Source: Halobaculum limi
GTDB lineage: Archaea; Halobacteriota; Halobacteria; Halobacteriales; Haloferacaceae
DNA length: 64,000 bases
Direction of reading: 5' to 3'
Assembly: GCF_029490015.1 (NCBI RefSeq)
Contig: NZ_CP120468.1
Span: 1,364,001 to 1,428,000, forward strand
Program-made: the position numbers and the translations under genes
Shown here: positions 8,207 to 17,500 of the stretch, piece after piece
Layout: every line of letters begins with the position of its first letter
Numbering within the stretch: position 1 is the stretch's first letter
Notes under the pieces: model-generated
The model's input: the letters and a program-made list of their open reading frames with translations, nothing else
Told to the model about the DNA's origin: nothing
Database searches by the model: none

Positions 8207-8797
8207 CTACAGTTCGACGGCTTCCTTCTGCCCGAGCGACTCGGGCGTCGTGAAGCGGATGGTGGTGGTCGCACCCGACATCGTGTTGATCTTGATCGTC
8301 ACTTCCTCGCCCTCGCCCAGTTTGCTGGGGGCGGACGTGTTCGTGAGATCGAACTCGATGTTGAAGCGGTCGTCCGCGTCGTTGAGCACGGTCGTTGAGC
8401 TGTCCGTGTTCTTCACCGCGTAGGTGTAGAACTGCCAGCCACTCTCGCCGGAACTGTTGTGCGTCAGCGTCTCGGTACCCTCCGGCCCGATCCAGTTGAT
8501 CGTGGCATTCGAGAGGTCGATCTCGCCGGCACCGGGTGCCTGCGTCACCGTCACGTTGACCTTGGTGATGTTCTCGCCGTTCTCGACCGTCCCAGTCGTG
8601 ACGACCTCCTGGAGCCGATTACTGACCTGCTTACTACTCTGTTGACCCGTTTCCTGCGACTTGCTCTGGAGGAAGCCGGCGGTGTTGATCAGGACTCCCG
8701 CAGCAATCGCTGCCACGAGCACCATCGCGATGAACACGATGAGTGTCCCGATACCAACCTGCCCCCGTTCTTCCTCGTCCGTAATGAACTCGAACAT
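8207..8797 (-). CDS. Archaellin (archaeal flagellin)
   Basis: 196 residues. Begins [20 protein letters not shown]: a short charged leader ending in Arg-Gly, then the class III hydrophobic segment (about 14-40), exactly the substrate of the preflagellin peptidase (cleavage after Gly12). The rest is beta-rich with N-glycosylation sequons ([30 protein letters not shown]). Archaellins polymerise into the rotating archaellum filament. No other archaellum gene (flaCDE, FGHIJ) flanks it, so this is a lone, possibly accessory filament subunit. TATA-like tatatg about 55 bases upstream leaves a leader of about 30 bases. Confidence 0.88.
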   Translation of the reverse strand: MFEFITDEEERGQVGIGTLIVFIAMVLVAAIAAGVLINTAGFLQSKSQETGQQSSKQVSNRLQEVVTTGTVENGENITKVNVTVTQAPGAGEIDLSNATINWIGPEGTETLTHNSSGESGWQFYTYAVKNTDSSTTVLNDADDRFNIEFDLTNTSAPSKLGEGEEVTIKINTMSGATTTIRFTTPESLGQKEAVEL

Positions 8798-8927
8798 CTG
8801 TGTTGTGCTCCCGCCCGCTCTCGCACGGCGGTTACTACTGCGGAAGGTGCTCCCCTACATATACCTCAGCCGCAAAAAATCAGCGTTGAATATTGGACAG
8901 CCGGGTCGCCCACCAGACCGTGTCGGC

Positions 8928-10421
8928 TCAGCGAACAGTCGCGTCCGTGACGCGAGCGAGGTGGTCCGCGATGTCGGGGTCGAGGCCGTCGTCGGTCACA
9001 CGCCAGTCCCAGTTGCCCTGTCCCGTGCCGGGCGTGTTGAACCGGGCGTGACTGTCGAGACGCAGGAGGTCCTGCATCGTCGTCATCGCGAGCGTCGAGT
9101 TCGAGTTCCACACCGCTTCGATGATGTCCCACGCGATGTCGCTCCCGTCGGTGCCGAGGTTGTAGTGGAGGCAGTCGCGTTGCTCGCCGCCGAGGTCCTC
9201 GTAGTAGCCGACGACGGTGTCGCTGTCGTGTGTCGAGGTGTACGCGACGCTGTCTTCGGGGTAGTGCATCGGCTGGTAGAGGTGGCCCTGCTGGCACCAG
9301 TCGGCGTACTGCGGCACGCGCATCCCCGGCAGGTCGAACGCCTCTCGCAGACCGACGCTCCCCTCGTCGAGGAAGCCCAGGTCCTCGGCGACGAACGGGA
9401 GGTCGCCGAACTCCGCGCGGACGGCCTCGAAGAAGTCGTGCCCCGGCCCCTCGCGCCACTCGCCGGCGGCGGGGTCGTCGCTGTCGGCGGGGATGGCCCA
9501 GAATGCGTCGAACCCCTTGAAGTGGTCGAGGCGGGCGTACTCCACCATCGAGAACAGGCGGCGGAGGCGGTCGAGCCACCACTCGTAGCCCGTCTCCGCG
9601 AGGCGGCCCCAGTCGTACACGGGGTTACCCCAGCGCTGGCCGCTGTCGCCCGTATTCGGGGGGACGCCCGCGACGGCGGCCGGTCGGTTGTCGTCGGTTA
9701 GGTCGAACGCCTCGGGGGCGGCCCACACGTCTGCGGAGTCGAGGGCGACGTAGATGGGTAGGTCACCGAGGATGCGGATTCCACGTTTGTTCGCGTACGC
9801 GCGGACGGCGGACCACTGCTGGTCGAACACCCACTGACAGAACGCACGGAATGCGACCTCGTCGGCGAGTTCGTCGCGGTACGTCGCGAGGGTGTCGGGG
9901 TCACGCGTCCGAACGTCCTCCGGCCAGTTCGTCCAGAGGTCGCCGCCGAACTCGCGTTTGAGCGCGCGAAACAGCGTGTAGTCGGCCAACCAGTTGGACT
10001 CCTCCTCGCGGTAGTCGGCGAACGCCTCGTGTTCGTCGGCGTCGCCGTCGGCGCGGAACCGCTCGAAGGCGGTACGGAGTCGGTCGAGTTTGAACGACTC
10101 CGCGGCGTCGTAGTGCACTTCGTGCGGCGAGAAGTCGGCGCCAGCGGTGTCGAGGTCGCTCTCGTCGAGGTACCCGCGGTCGACGAGGTCGTGCAGGTCG
10201 ACGAGCAGGGGGTTGCCCGCGAATCCCGAGTACGTCTGGTACGGCGAGTGGCCGTGGATGCCAGCGGTCGGACCGAGTGGACAGATCTGCCAGACACTCT
10301 GGTCTGCACGGTCGAGGAAGTCGATGAACGAGCGTGCGCCCGCACCGAGGTCACCGATCCCGTGGTCGCCCGGGAACGCGGTGGGGTGTAGAAGGACGCC
10401 GCTCCGGCGGTCGAATCGCAT
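8928..10421 (-). CDS. malQ: 4-alpha-glucanotransferase (amylomaltase, GH77)
   Basis: 497 residues. Transfers alpha-1,4-glucan segments between maltodextrins, releasing glucose. Seen: RRSGVLLHPTAFPG and GIGDLG at the N-terminus, SPYQTYSGFAGNPLLVDL (substrate loop), GDLPIYVALDSADVWA, GVPPNTGDSGQRWGNPVYDW, RLDHFKGFDAFW (nucleophile Asp region), PFVAEDLGFLDEGS (acid/base Glu) and YTSTHDSDTVVGYY (third Asp). All catalytic blocks of GH77 are intact. No signal peptide, so cytoplasmic. It diverges from a GT4 glycosyltransferase gene, with which it shares a promoter region of about 110 bases. Confidence 0.94.
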   Translation of the reverse strand: MRFDRRSGVLLHPTAFPGDHGIGDLGAGARSFIDFLDRADQSVWQICPLGPTAGIHGHSPYQTYSGFAGNPLLVDLHDLVDRGYLDESDLDTAGADFSPHEVHYDAAESFKLDRLRTAFERFRADGDADEHEAFADYREEESNWLADYTLFRALKREFGGDLWTNWPEDVRTRDPDTLATYRDELADEVAFRAFCQWVFDQQWSAVRAYANKRGIRILGDLPIYVALDSADVWAAPEAFDLTDDNRPAAVAGVPPNTGDSGQRWGNPVYDWGRLAETGYEWWLDRLRRLFSMVEYARLDHFKGFDAFWAIPADSDDPAAGEWREGPGHDFFEAVRAEFGDLPFVAEDLGFLDEGSVGLREAFDLPGMRVPQYADWCQQGHLYQPMHYPEDSVAYTSTHDSDTVVGYYEDLGGEQRDCLHYNLGTDGSDIAWDIIEAVWNSNSTLAMTTMQDLLRLDSHARFNTPGTGQGNWDWRVTDDGLDPDIADHLARVTDATVR

Positions 10422-10532
10422 ATGAGGGCGTTACACCGGGGCCTGTATCAACTATCTGGTCTGTGGTCCGTCACGATACCCACGTCGTGGGTGGCCGACG
10501 GAGACGCCCAGCGACTAAGTACCGGTCCCACG

Positions 10533-11678
10533 ATGACCAACGCGATGCCGTACAAGGTCCTGATGCTCGGCTGGGGATATCCCCCGAACGTGACGGGGGG
10601 ACTCGACACAGCGGTCGGCGAACTGTTCGAACGCCTCGACGCACGCGATGGTATCGAGATGGAGTTGGTGTTGCCCGCGGAGTACGCCCCCGAGGGCCGC
10701 GAGAACATCCACGGCGTCCCGACCGGCGACGGCGACATCATCACCCGGATCGGCCGCCTCTCGGGTGCGTTCGTCGACCACGCCGCCGACGCCGACGTCG
10801 TCCACACGAACGACTGGTTCGGCTACAACCCCGGGTCGCGAGCACAGGCCAGTCACGACGTCGAATGGGTCACCACCTTCCACTCGCTGTCGTCGGACCG
10901 CAACGCGACGCCACCCGAACGCGAGAAGCGCACCGAACAGCGCGTGGTCAACCGCTCGGACCACCTGCTCGCGGTGAGTGAGTTCACGGCCGGCAAGATC
11001 GCACACGAGTACGGCGGCGAGGCGGACGTCATCTACAACGGCTTCTCGACCGTCGAGACGACTGGCCGGGATCTGAAAGCCGAACTCGGTATCGACGGCG
11101 AGATGCTGTTTTTCGTCGGTCGCCACACCGACCAGAAGGGACTGTCGTACCTGCTGTACGCGCTGCCGAAACTCCGCCGCGACGACGTGACGCTCGTCAT
11201 CGGCGGGACGGGTCACCTCACCGACCAACTGAAGCGGTTCGTCGAACTCCTCGACATCGAAGACCAGGTGAAGTTCGTCGGCTATCTCCCTGAAGAGGAG
11301 TTGGGCGACTACTACGCCAGCGCGGATCTGTTCGTCTCGCCGTCGCTCGCAGAACCGTTCGGCATCACCATCGTCGAGGCGCTGTCGGTCGGCACCCGCG
11401 TCGTCGCCGGGCCCAGCGGTGCCTCGGAGGTGTTGCCAGAGGACTGTCTCATCGAGGTGGACCCGAACTCCGACGCCATCGCGGCGGGCATCGACCACGC
11501 GCTCTCGCTGGACACGCCTATCGAGTACCAAGAGCGCACGTGGGATGAAGTCGCAGACGAACATATGGCCTTCTACGAGCGAATCCTCGGCGAGGACGAT
11601 GAGGCGGACGAGAACTCAGCCGAGACAGCGGCGGAAGAAGCAGCGAACGCGGACGGTGCATCGGCAGACGGATCGTAA
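10533..11678 (+). CDS. GT4-family glycosyltransferase (glycogen synthase-like)
   Basis: About 381 residues, GT-B fold. Seen: N-terminal WGYPPNVTGGLDTAVGEL (nucleotide-sugar transferase glycine motif), VHTNDWFGY, VGRHTDQKGLSYLLYALP, and EPFGITIVEALSVGTRVVAGP with the E-x7-E retaining motif. The acidic Glu/Ala C-terminal tail (about 30 residues) is typical haloarchaeal decoration. It sits between malQ and amylase genes, so a role in alpha-glucan (glycogen-like) synthesis or in trehalose-type transfer is inferred; sequence alone does not give donor or acceptor. ATG 10533 is preferred over an in-frame start 37 codons upstream that lies in the divergent promoter region. Confidence 0.85.
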   Translation: MTNAMPYKVLMLGWGYPPNVTGGLDTAVGELFERLDARDGIEMELVLPAEYAPEGRENIHGVPTGDGDIITRIGRLSGAFVDHAADADVVHTNDWFGYNPGSRAQASHDVEWVTTFHSLSSDRNATPPEREKRTEQRVVNRSDHLLAVSEFTAGKIAHEYGGEADVIYNGFSTVETTGRDLKAELGIDGEMLFFVGRHTDQKGLSYLLYALPKLRRDDVTLVIGGTGHLTDQLKRFVELLDIEDQVKFVGYLPEEELGDYYASADLFVSPSLAEPFGITIVEALSVGTRVVAGPSGASEVLPEDCLIEVDPNSDAIAAGIDHALSLDTPIEYQERTWDEVADEHMAFYERILGEDDEADENSAETAAEEAANADGASADGS

Positions 11679-11694
11679 GTTCCCGCTGAGGCCG

Positions 11695-12180
11695 TTATCG
11701 AAGGATCCTGATGTCGGTGACCGGTTCGGGGTGGACGATGCGGAAGCCGTCGGCGGTCGGTTCGAGTCCGGCCCGTTCGCTGACCGGCCCACCACGCTGA
11801 TACGGACTGTCCGACTCACCGGGCGACTGGTAGGGGCTGTCGCGTTCGACCGACTGATACGGACTATCGCTCTCGACCGACTGGTACGGGCTGTCGGAGG
11901 GGCGCGGCCCCGTGCCGTAGGCGTCTTGGCGTGCGTCCTCGGCGGAGGCGGGCGGGCGCTCGAAATCCTCCGGCGGAAGGTAGATGCGTTCGCCGGAGGC
12001 TGACTCCACGACGACGGCGGCGTCACGGTCGCCGGCGACGAGGATGACGGTGCGCCCGTCGACGATTTCGATGTCGATCGAGACGGCCGGTTCGTCGGCA
12101 GCGTCGGCGTCGGGGGAAGCGGTCGCGTCCGTCTCGGCCACGTCGCCGTTGACCGCGGTCGCGTCCTCGGGGTCGTCCAT
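11695..12180 (-). CDS. Acidic protein with four SPYQ repeats, 161 aa
   Basis: Unrecognised protein embedded in the alpha-glucan gene island. Residues 1-30 are Asp/Ala-rich; 31-75 form a small beta domain (SIDIEIVDGRTVILVAGDRD, then GERIYLPPEDFERPP); 96-128 carry four DSPYQ units spaced 9, 9 and 10 residues apart; the tail (GFRIVHPEPVTDIRILR) is again beta-like. No signal peptide or membrane helix. The tail and the middle could pair into one domain with the repeats as an exposed loop. It converges with the GT4 gene (16 bases between stops) and diverges from the amylase gene. Confidence 0.7.
   Translation of the reverse strand: MDDPEDATAVNGDVAETDATASPDADAADEPAVSIDIEIVDGRTVILVAGDRDAAVVVESASGERIYLPPEDFERPPASAEDARQDAYGTGPRPSDSPYQSVESDSPYQSVERDSPYQSPGESDSPYQRGGPVSERAGLEPTADGFRIVHPEPVTDIRILR
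11791..11898 (-). repeat. Tandem coding repeat, DSPYQ x 4
   Basis: Four imperfect copies of a 27-30 base unit encoding DSPYQSVE-like octapeptides with a spacer residue or two. On the plus strand the recurring core reads ctgatacggactgt or ctggtacgggctgtc. The DNA copies differ at synonymous positions, so the peptide, not the DNA, appears to be maintained. Confidence 0.85.
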
Positions 12181-12346
12181 ACAGCCACTGTTCAGGGGAC
12201 ACCACTTATCGGTTTGTGGTGGTCGACACGTCGAACTAGCGTCGTCGTCGTGTGGTTAGCTACCGATAGTCACGGTCTTCCACCATCGTTTGCCGGTATT
12301 GGCGGCCTCCGAAAGACCAAAACGACCTCCATCCGTTGGGCCGCCT

Positions 12347-14332
12347 ATGGAACACCCTGGCCACCCTCGCGTCTGTGCTGTCGGCGAGTCGGTGGAACTT
12401 GCACCACGCAACCCCGACCCTGACACCGAGTACCGATGGAGTGTCATCACCGCACCGTCAGATTCCGACGTCGACGTCGACGACGACGAAGCAGTCCAGT
12501 GGTTCTCACCGGACGCCCCCGGTCGCTACGTCCTGCAACTCACCGGCGGCGGCACGAGCCACACCTTGACCGTGCGCGCGTTCGACGCCGAGACCAGTCC
12601 CTCGTCGGGAACCGGCGTCTCCGGACACAGCGGCGCGTCCGGGAGCGGCCTCTCTGGGTCAGGTAGTGCCGTTGGTCGCTCGGGCGGGCAGAGTGGCTCT
12701 GCACGCGCCGGTATCGGTGGCGCGGGCGAAGGTCTCGAACGCCCGCGCGTCCACCTCGACACGGAACTCGACGACGAGTACCTCCGCGTCCACGCGTCGG
12801 TCGACCCCGACGACGACGACACCCGCGTCGAGTTCATGCTCGACGACCGTGACGACCTGACCGAAGGCGACATCCACGTCGACGGGCGGACGCTGACCGT
12901 CGCTCGCGACCGCCTGCCGGCACGGGCCCGCATCTACGCCGTCGCCGTCAACGACGAAGCGTACGGCGTGACCGACGCCATCGACGTCCGCCGTGAGGAG
13001 GTCACCGACGGCGGCGTCGACGTGGCAGAGGCAAGCACCGCGGCGGCCGGCAGTATCGTCGTCGACCGCCCGTACGACCCGCCGGCGTGGGCGCTCGACT
13101 CGCGCATCTACGAAATCTACGTCCGCGCGTTCGGCGACCCCGAGGAGGACGAGAACCGCCTCGCCGGGATCCGAAAACGCCTCGACGAACTCGACGAGTT
13201 GGGTATCGACACGCTGTGGCTCACTCCCGTCCTCCAACACGACGGCGCACCGCACGGCTACAACATCGTCGACTTCTTCGAGATCGCCGCGGACCTGGGC
13301 GGCCGCGAGGAGTACCAGAAACTCGTCGACGCCGCCCACGACCGCGGGATGAACGTCCTGTTCGACCTGGTGTGCAACCACTCTGCGCGTGATCACCCGT
13401 TCTTCCAGGACGCGTACGGCAACCCCGACAGCGAGTACTACTCGTGGTACGAGTGGCAGGAGAACGGCGAACCGGGGACGTACTTCGAGTGGGAGTTCAT
13501 CGCCAACTTCGACTTCTCGGAGTTGGAGGTGCGCCGCCACCTCCTGGACGCCGTCGACGAGTGGGCACCGATGGTCGACGGCTTCCGCTGTGACATGGCG
13601 TGGGCCGTCCCCAACGGCTTCTGGACGGAGGTCCACGACCGCGTGAAGACGATGGACTCCGAGTTCTTCCTCCTCGACGAGACCATCCCGTACATCCCCG
13701 ACTTCCAGGCGGGCCTGTTCGACATGCACTTCGACTCGACGACGGCGTTCACCCTCCGAGAGGTGGGCGACGGCAACAAGCCCGCGACGGCCATCCTCGA
13801 CGCCATCGACGAACGGCGTCGCGTCGGCTTCCCCGACCACGCCTCGTTCATGCTGTATCAGGAGAACCACGACGAGACGCGCTACCTCTCCTCGTACGGC
13901 GAGGAGGCGGCGTTCGCCTCCGCGGGGGCACTCGTCACGCTGCCGGGCGCGCCGATGGTGTACGCCGGGCAAGAGACCGGCCAACTCGGGCGACGTGACC
14001 AACTCGACTACGAGAACGTCCGCGAGGACATCCACGCACACTACGAGCGTCTGCTCGCGCTTCGCGACGAGCACCCGGCGCTGACCCATCGTGCGGCGTT
14101 AGAGCGTGTGGAGTTCTCCGTCGTCGAGGGTGACGAGGACGCGGTCGTCGCGTACCGCCGCGAAGCGGAGGACGGCGAGGCCGTCGTCACGGTCCTCAAC
14201 TTCGCAGACGGCACCGCGTCCGTCACGGTCGACACCGCCGTCGGCGACGTCGACCTCGTGACCGACGAGACAGTCGTCGACGGCGGCACCGTCTCGGTGT
14301 CCGACGTCGTCGTCGTGCCCGTCGCGGAGTAA
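12347..14332 (+). CDS. Alpha-amylase family protein (GH13) with N-terminal beta domains
   Basis: 661 residues, starting at ATG 12347. Order: Ig/PKD-like beta domain (1-85), a Gly/Ser-rich linker (about 88-135), a second beta domain (about 138-220, possibly starch-binding), then a GH13 barrel from about 245 (RIYEIYVRAFGD). Seen: LVCNHSARDHPFF, DGFRCDMAWAVP (nucleophile Asp about 415), FFLLDETIP (acid/base Glu about 445), YQENHDETRYL (transition-state Asp about 509). No signal peptide, so it should act on cytoplasmic maltodextrin or glycogen-like polymer. Followed after 206 bases by the tandem GH15 gene. Alternative specificities (maltogenic amylase, glucosidase) cannot be excluded. Confidence 0.9.
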   Translation: MEHPGHPRVCAVGESVELAPRNPDPDTEYRWSVITAPSDSDVDVDDDEAVQWFSPDAPGRYVLQLTGGGTSHTLTVRAFDAETSPSSGTGVSGHSGASGSGLSGSGSAVGRSGGQSGSARAGIGGAGEGLERPRVHLDTELDDEYLRVHASVDPDDDDTRVEFMLDDRDDLTEGDIHVDGRTLTVARDRLPARARIYAVAVNDEAYGVTDAIDVRREEVTDGGVDVAEASTAAAGSIVVDRPYDPPAWALDSRIYEIYVRAFGDPEEDENRLAGIRKRLDELDELGIDTLWLTPVLQHDGAPHGYNIVDFFEIAADLGGREEYQKLVDAAHDRGMNVLFDLVCNHSARDHPFFQDAYGNPDSEYYSWYEWQENGEPGTYFEWEFIANFDFSELEVRRHLLDAVDEWAPMVDGFRCDMAWAVPNGFWTEVHDRVKTMDSEFFLLDETIPYIPDFQAGLFDMHFDSTTAFTLREVGDGNKPATAILDAIDERRRVGFPDHASFMLYQENHDETRYLSSYGEEAAFASAGALVTLPGAPMVYAGQETGQLGRRDQLDYENVREDIHAHYERLLALRDEHPALTHRAALERVEFSVVEGDEDAVVAYRREAEDGEAVVTVLNFADGTASVTVDTAVGDVDLVTDETVVDGGTVSVSDVVVVPVAE

Positions 14333-14538
14333 CCCGACCCGCGACGCGCCGGCGACCACGGCAACAGTGGTCGTTGCCGCCTGCCTCGGGCGTGTCGTCG
14401 ACTGCGACGACCTCGCTGCTGGCTCCGTTCTCGTCGGCCGTCATCGGTCGGAATACGCCCGTCCAGCGTTCGCTGGGGCTCGTGTCAACTGCTCACGTAC
14501 CGCGGAGATTTTAACCACGGGCGTAGTTGCACACGTGA

Positions 14539-17500
14539 ATGCGGCTTCGAACGGCACTCAACGACTACAAACGCGACCGGGGACACGGCACCGCGGGCAC
14601 CGCTAGCACGGCGTTCGGGGCCCTCTCCGGACGTGGAGCACGACTGGTTCATGTGGACTCGTCGGGCGGAATCCGTGACTTCTCATCAGCGCTGTCTGGG
14701 CTTTCGGGCATCGATAGGTCGCGGTTCGGTATCGAGACTGGAGAGCGAACCTACTGGTTCGACCAACTGGAGACAGTCCGTCAACACTACTACCGCGAGA
14801 CGACGCTCGTGGAGACGGAGTACGACGCAGGCGAGTTCACCATCCACCAGTACGACCTGACGCTCGGTGGCTCACACGTCACACACGTCGAACTCCGCGG
14901 GTCGGTCCCGCCGGAGGCACACCTCGTCGCGTTCCTGACGCTCGCACCCGAAGGGCAGGAGACGCGCGTCGGCCGCCTCATCCACGACGGCGCTGGACCG
15001 GTCGACGGCGACACCGTCGAGGTGTTCCACCGCGACGAACACGACTACATCACGGCCTCGACCGGACTCAGCGACGTTCGCGCACAGATTCCAGAGCGGT
15101 TCGAGGAACTCCTCGACCCCGACCCCGTCGCACTCCCACGTGAGGGTGCGCTGAATCGGTACGAGGACACCCACCTCAGCGGCGACGTGGTCGTCACCGC
15201 ACCGCTCGAACGGGCCGGGCGCGGACTGCGGACGTCGCTCGTCACCCTGCTCACCGACGGCGACGACCGTGAGGGAGCGATCGCTGACCTCCGTGATACG
15301 GCCATCGAGTACGCCGCCGCAGACGAACTGCGGACGGTCGCCCGCGAGCGAACGGCGGTCTCAGTCCCGGAATCGGGACCGCGTCGCGGCACCGTCCGCG
15401 CCGACCTCCGCGCACTCGACCTGTTGGAGGCGTCGACGGGCGCACGCATCGCCGGGCCGGAGTTCGACCCCTTCTTCCGCAACTCGGGTGGCTACGGCTA
15501 CACTTGGTTCCGCGACGACGCCGAGATATCCAGCCACCTCTTGGGGTCGAACGACCCGCTCAATCTCGATTTGGACCCGGAGAAACTGGCTCGCTCGGCG
15601 CGGTTCTACTGTGCAACCCAGCAGTCTGACGGCTCGTGGCCCCACCGCGTGTGGGCCGTCGACGGGTCGCTCGCCCCGGGGTGGGCGAACGGTCGCGTCG
15701 AGGGGCGCGACGACTCTACAGAGTACCAGGCAGACCAGACGGCGACGACTATCGCGTTCCTCGGGAAGTTCCTCCGCGTCCACGGCGACCACCTCTCGTC
15801 GGCCGACGAGCGCCGCGTGCGGGAGGCCATCGCGGCGGGCGTCGACTGCCTCGACGAGACGCGCGAGGACGACGGCCTGCCCGCACGGTGTCAAAACCTC
15901 TGGGAGGACAACTCCGGGCGGTTCACCTACACGGCGGCGACGTACGTGCAGGCGTACGCCGCCGTCGCCCGCGCCCCCGTGAGCGAGGACCTCGCAGAGC
16001 GGGGTCGACGCGGCGCAGCGGAGACGTTCGAGGCGCTCGACCTCCTCTGGGACGAGGGCAGTCAGACGTACGCCGCCGGTCTCGACGGCGACACGCTCGA
16101 CGACCGCTTCGATACCTCGACGTTCGCCGTCGTCGACGCGTTGGCGGCGGTCGAGGCGCTCGATTCGGTGACCGTCTCCACAGACGACATCGACCGCGTG
16201 TCTGATCACGTCCGAGCGTCGCTGGGAGAGTTGTACCGTGAGTCCGACCAGTCGAACATCGCCGGACTCGTCCGATACGAGGACGACGACTGGCGAACCG
16301 ACGGGCAACACGACGAGAAGATATGGACGCTCGCGACCGCGATGGGCGCGGCGGGCGCGGCCGAACTCGGTGCGCTGTTGCACGACCGCGGGCGCGAGCA
16401 GACCGCCAACTGGATGTTCGACGAGGCCGCAGACCTGTACAGTCTCCTGGAGAGTGACGGTCCCCTGACGACGCGGATGGGGTATCTCCCCGAGCAGTGG
16501 TACGACGACGGCACGCCCGACAGCGCCACGCCGCTCGGCTACTCGCACGGCTACCGCCTGCGGGTGACGGGGACGCTGGCCGAACACGACGCGCTTCCGA
16601 GTGCCGCCGCGCCGCCGAAAGCGCCGCCAGACCGTCCCCGGTGGACGACCGGTGAGAAGTACGGCGTCGGGACCGCCGCCGACCACGACGAGTCGGAGCC
16701 TTCGCGCGTGTGGTTCACGCTGACGAAGGGAGCGCTCACCGAAGTTCGGTTCCCGCGCGTCGACCTGATGAACCTCCGGACGCTCGATTTCATCGTCTCG
16801 GAGGCCGACCACGAGTACACCGTCCGCACACACGTCGAAGGGACGCGCGACACCGACGACACGGTCAAGCGTCGGGTCGAACCCACCGAAGACGACGCGC
16901 TGTTGTTCCGTCACGTCGTCACCGAGACGGGCGACGGGCGCGGCCACGGGTGGGAACTGCGCGTCGAGTACGCCGCCGACCCCGGCCACGACGCGTTGGT
17001 CGCAGACATCGAGTTCGAGGCCGAGGACGGCCGTGAGTACGAGGTGTTCGCGGTCGCCGACACTGCACTCACGAACACGGGGACCCGCGATCGCGGCCTG
17101 CGACTGGGACAACCCGGTAGCCACCACCTCGTCGCACGCGACGCCGAAGCGTACACCGGCGAGGGCGGCGACGCGATGCTCGTCGACGAGAGCGGCGACG
17201 GCTACTCGGTCGCCGTCGCGATGGCGACCGCAGACCGCTTCGACTGGGCGACCGTCGGTGCCGCCGGCAGCGACGAACTCACCGAACTGCTCACCGAGGG
17301 CACCGTCTCCGGGACGCGGTCGTCTATCGACGACGACAACGTCGTCCTCGTCGGGCGACTCGGCACGGGGAGCCACACGACCGAGACGCTCGCACTCGGA
17401 TTCGCCCGCCAGGCAGACGCCTCCGCCGCCCTCGGTGAGGCGGTGGGTGCACTCGCGAGCGACTACGAGGCCCTTCGATCGGCCTACCGCGACACCTGGC

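Noticed and set aside
8661-9701. Long plus-strand frame across the archaellin promoter and malQ
   Set aside because: Antisense shadow of malQ; no motifs, and the archaellin and malQ frames are well supported on the minus strand.
11791-11898. Regularly spaced repeats considered as a CRISPR-like array
   Set aside because: The repeats are in frame, encode DSPYQ units of one protein, are imperfect in DNA and have no unique spacers of 30-40 bases.
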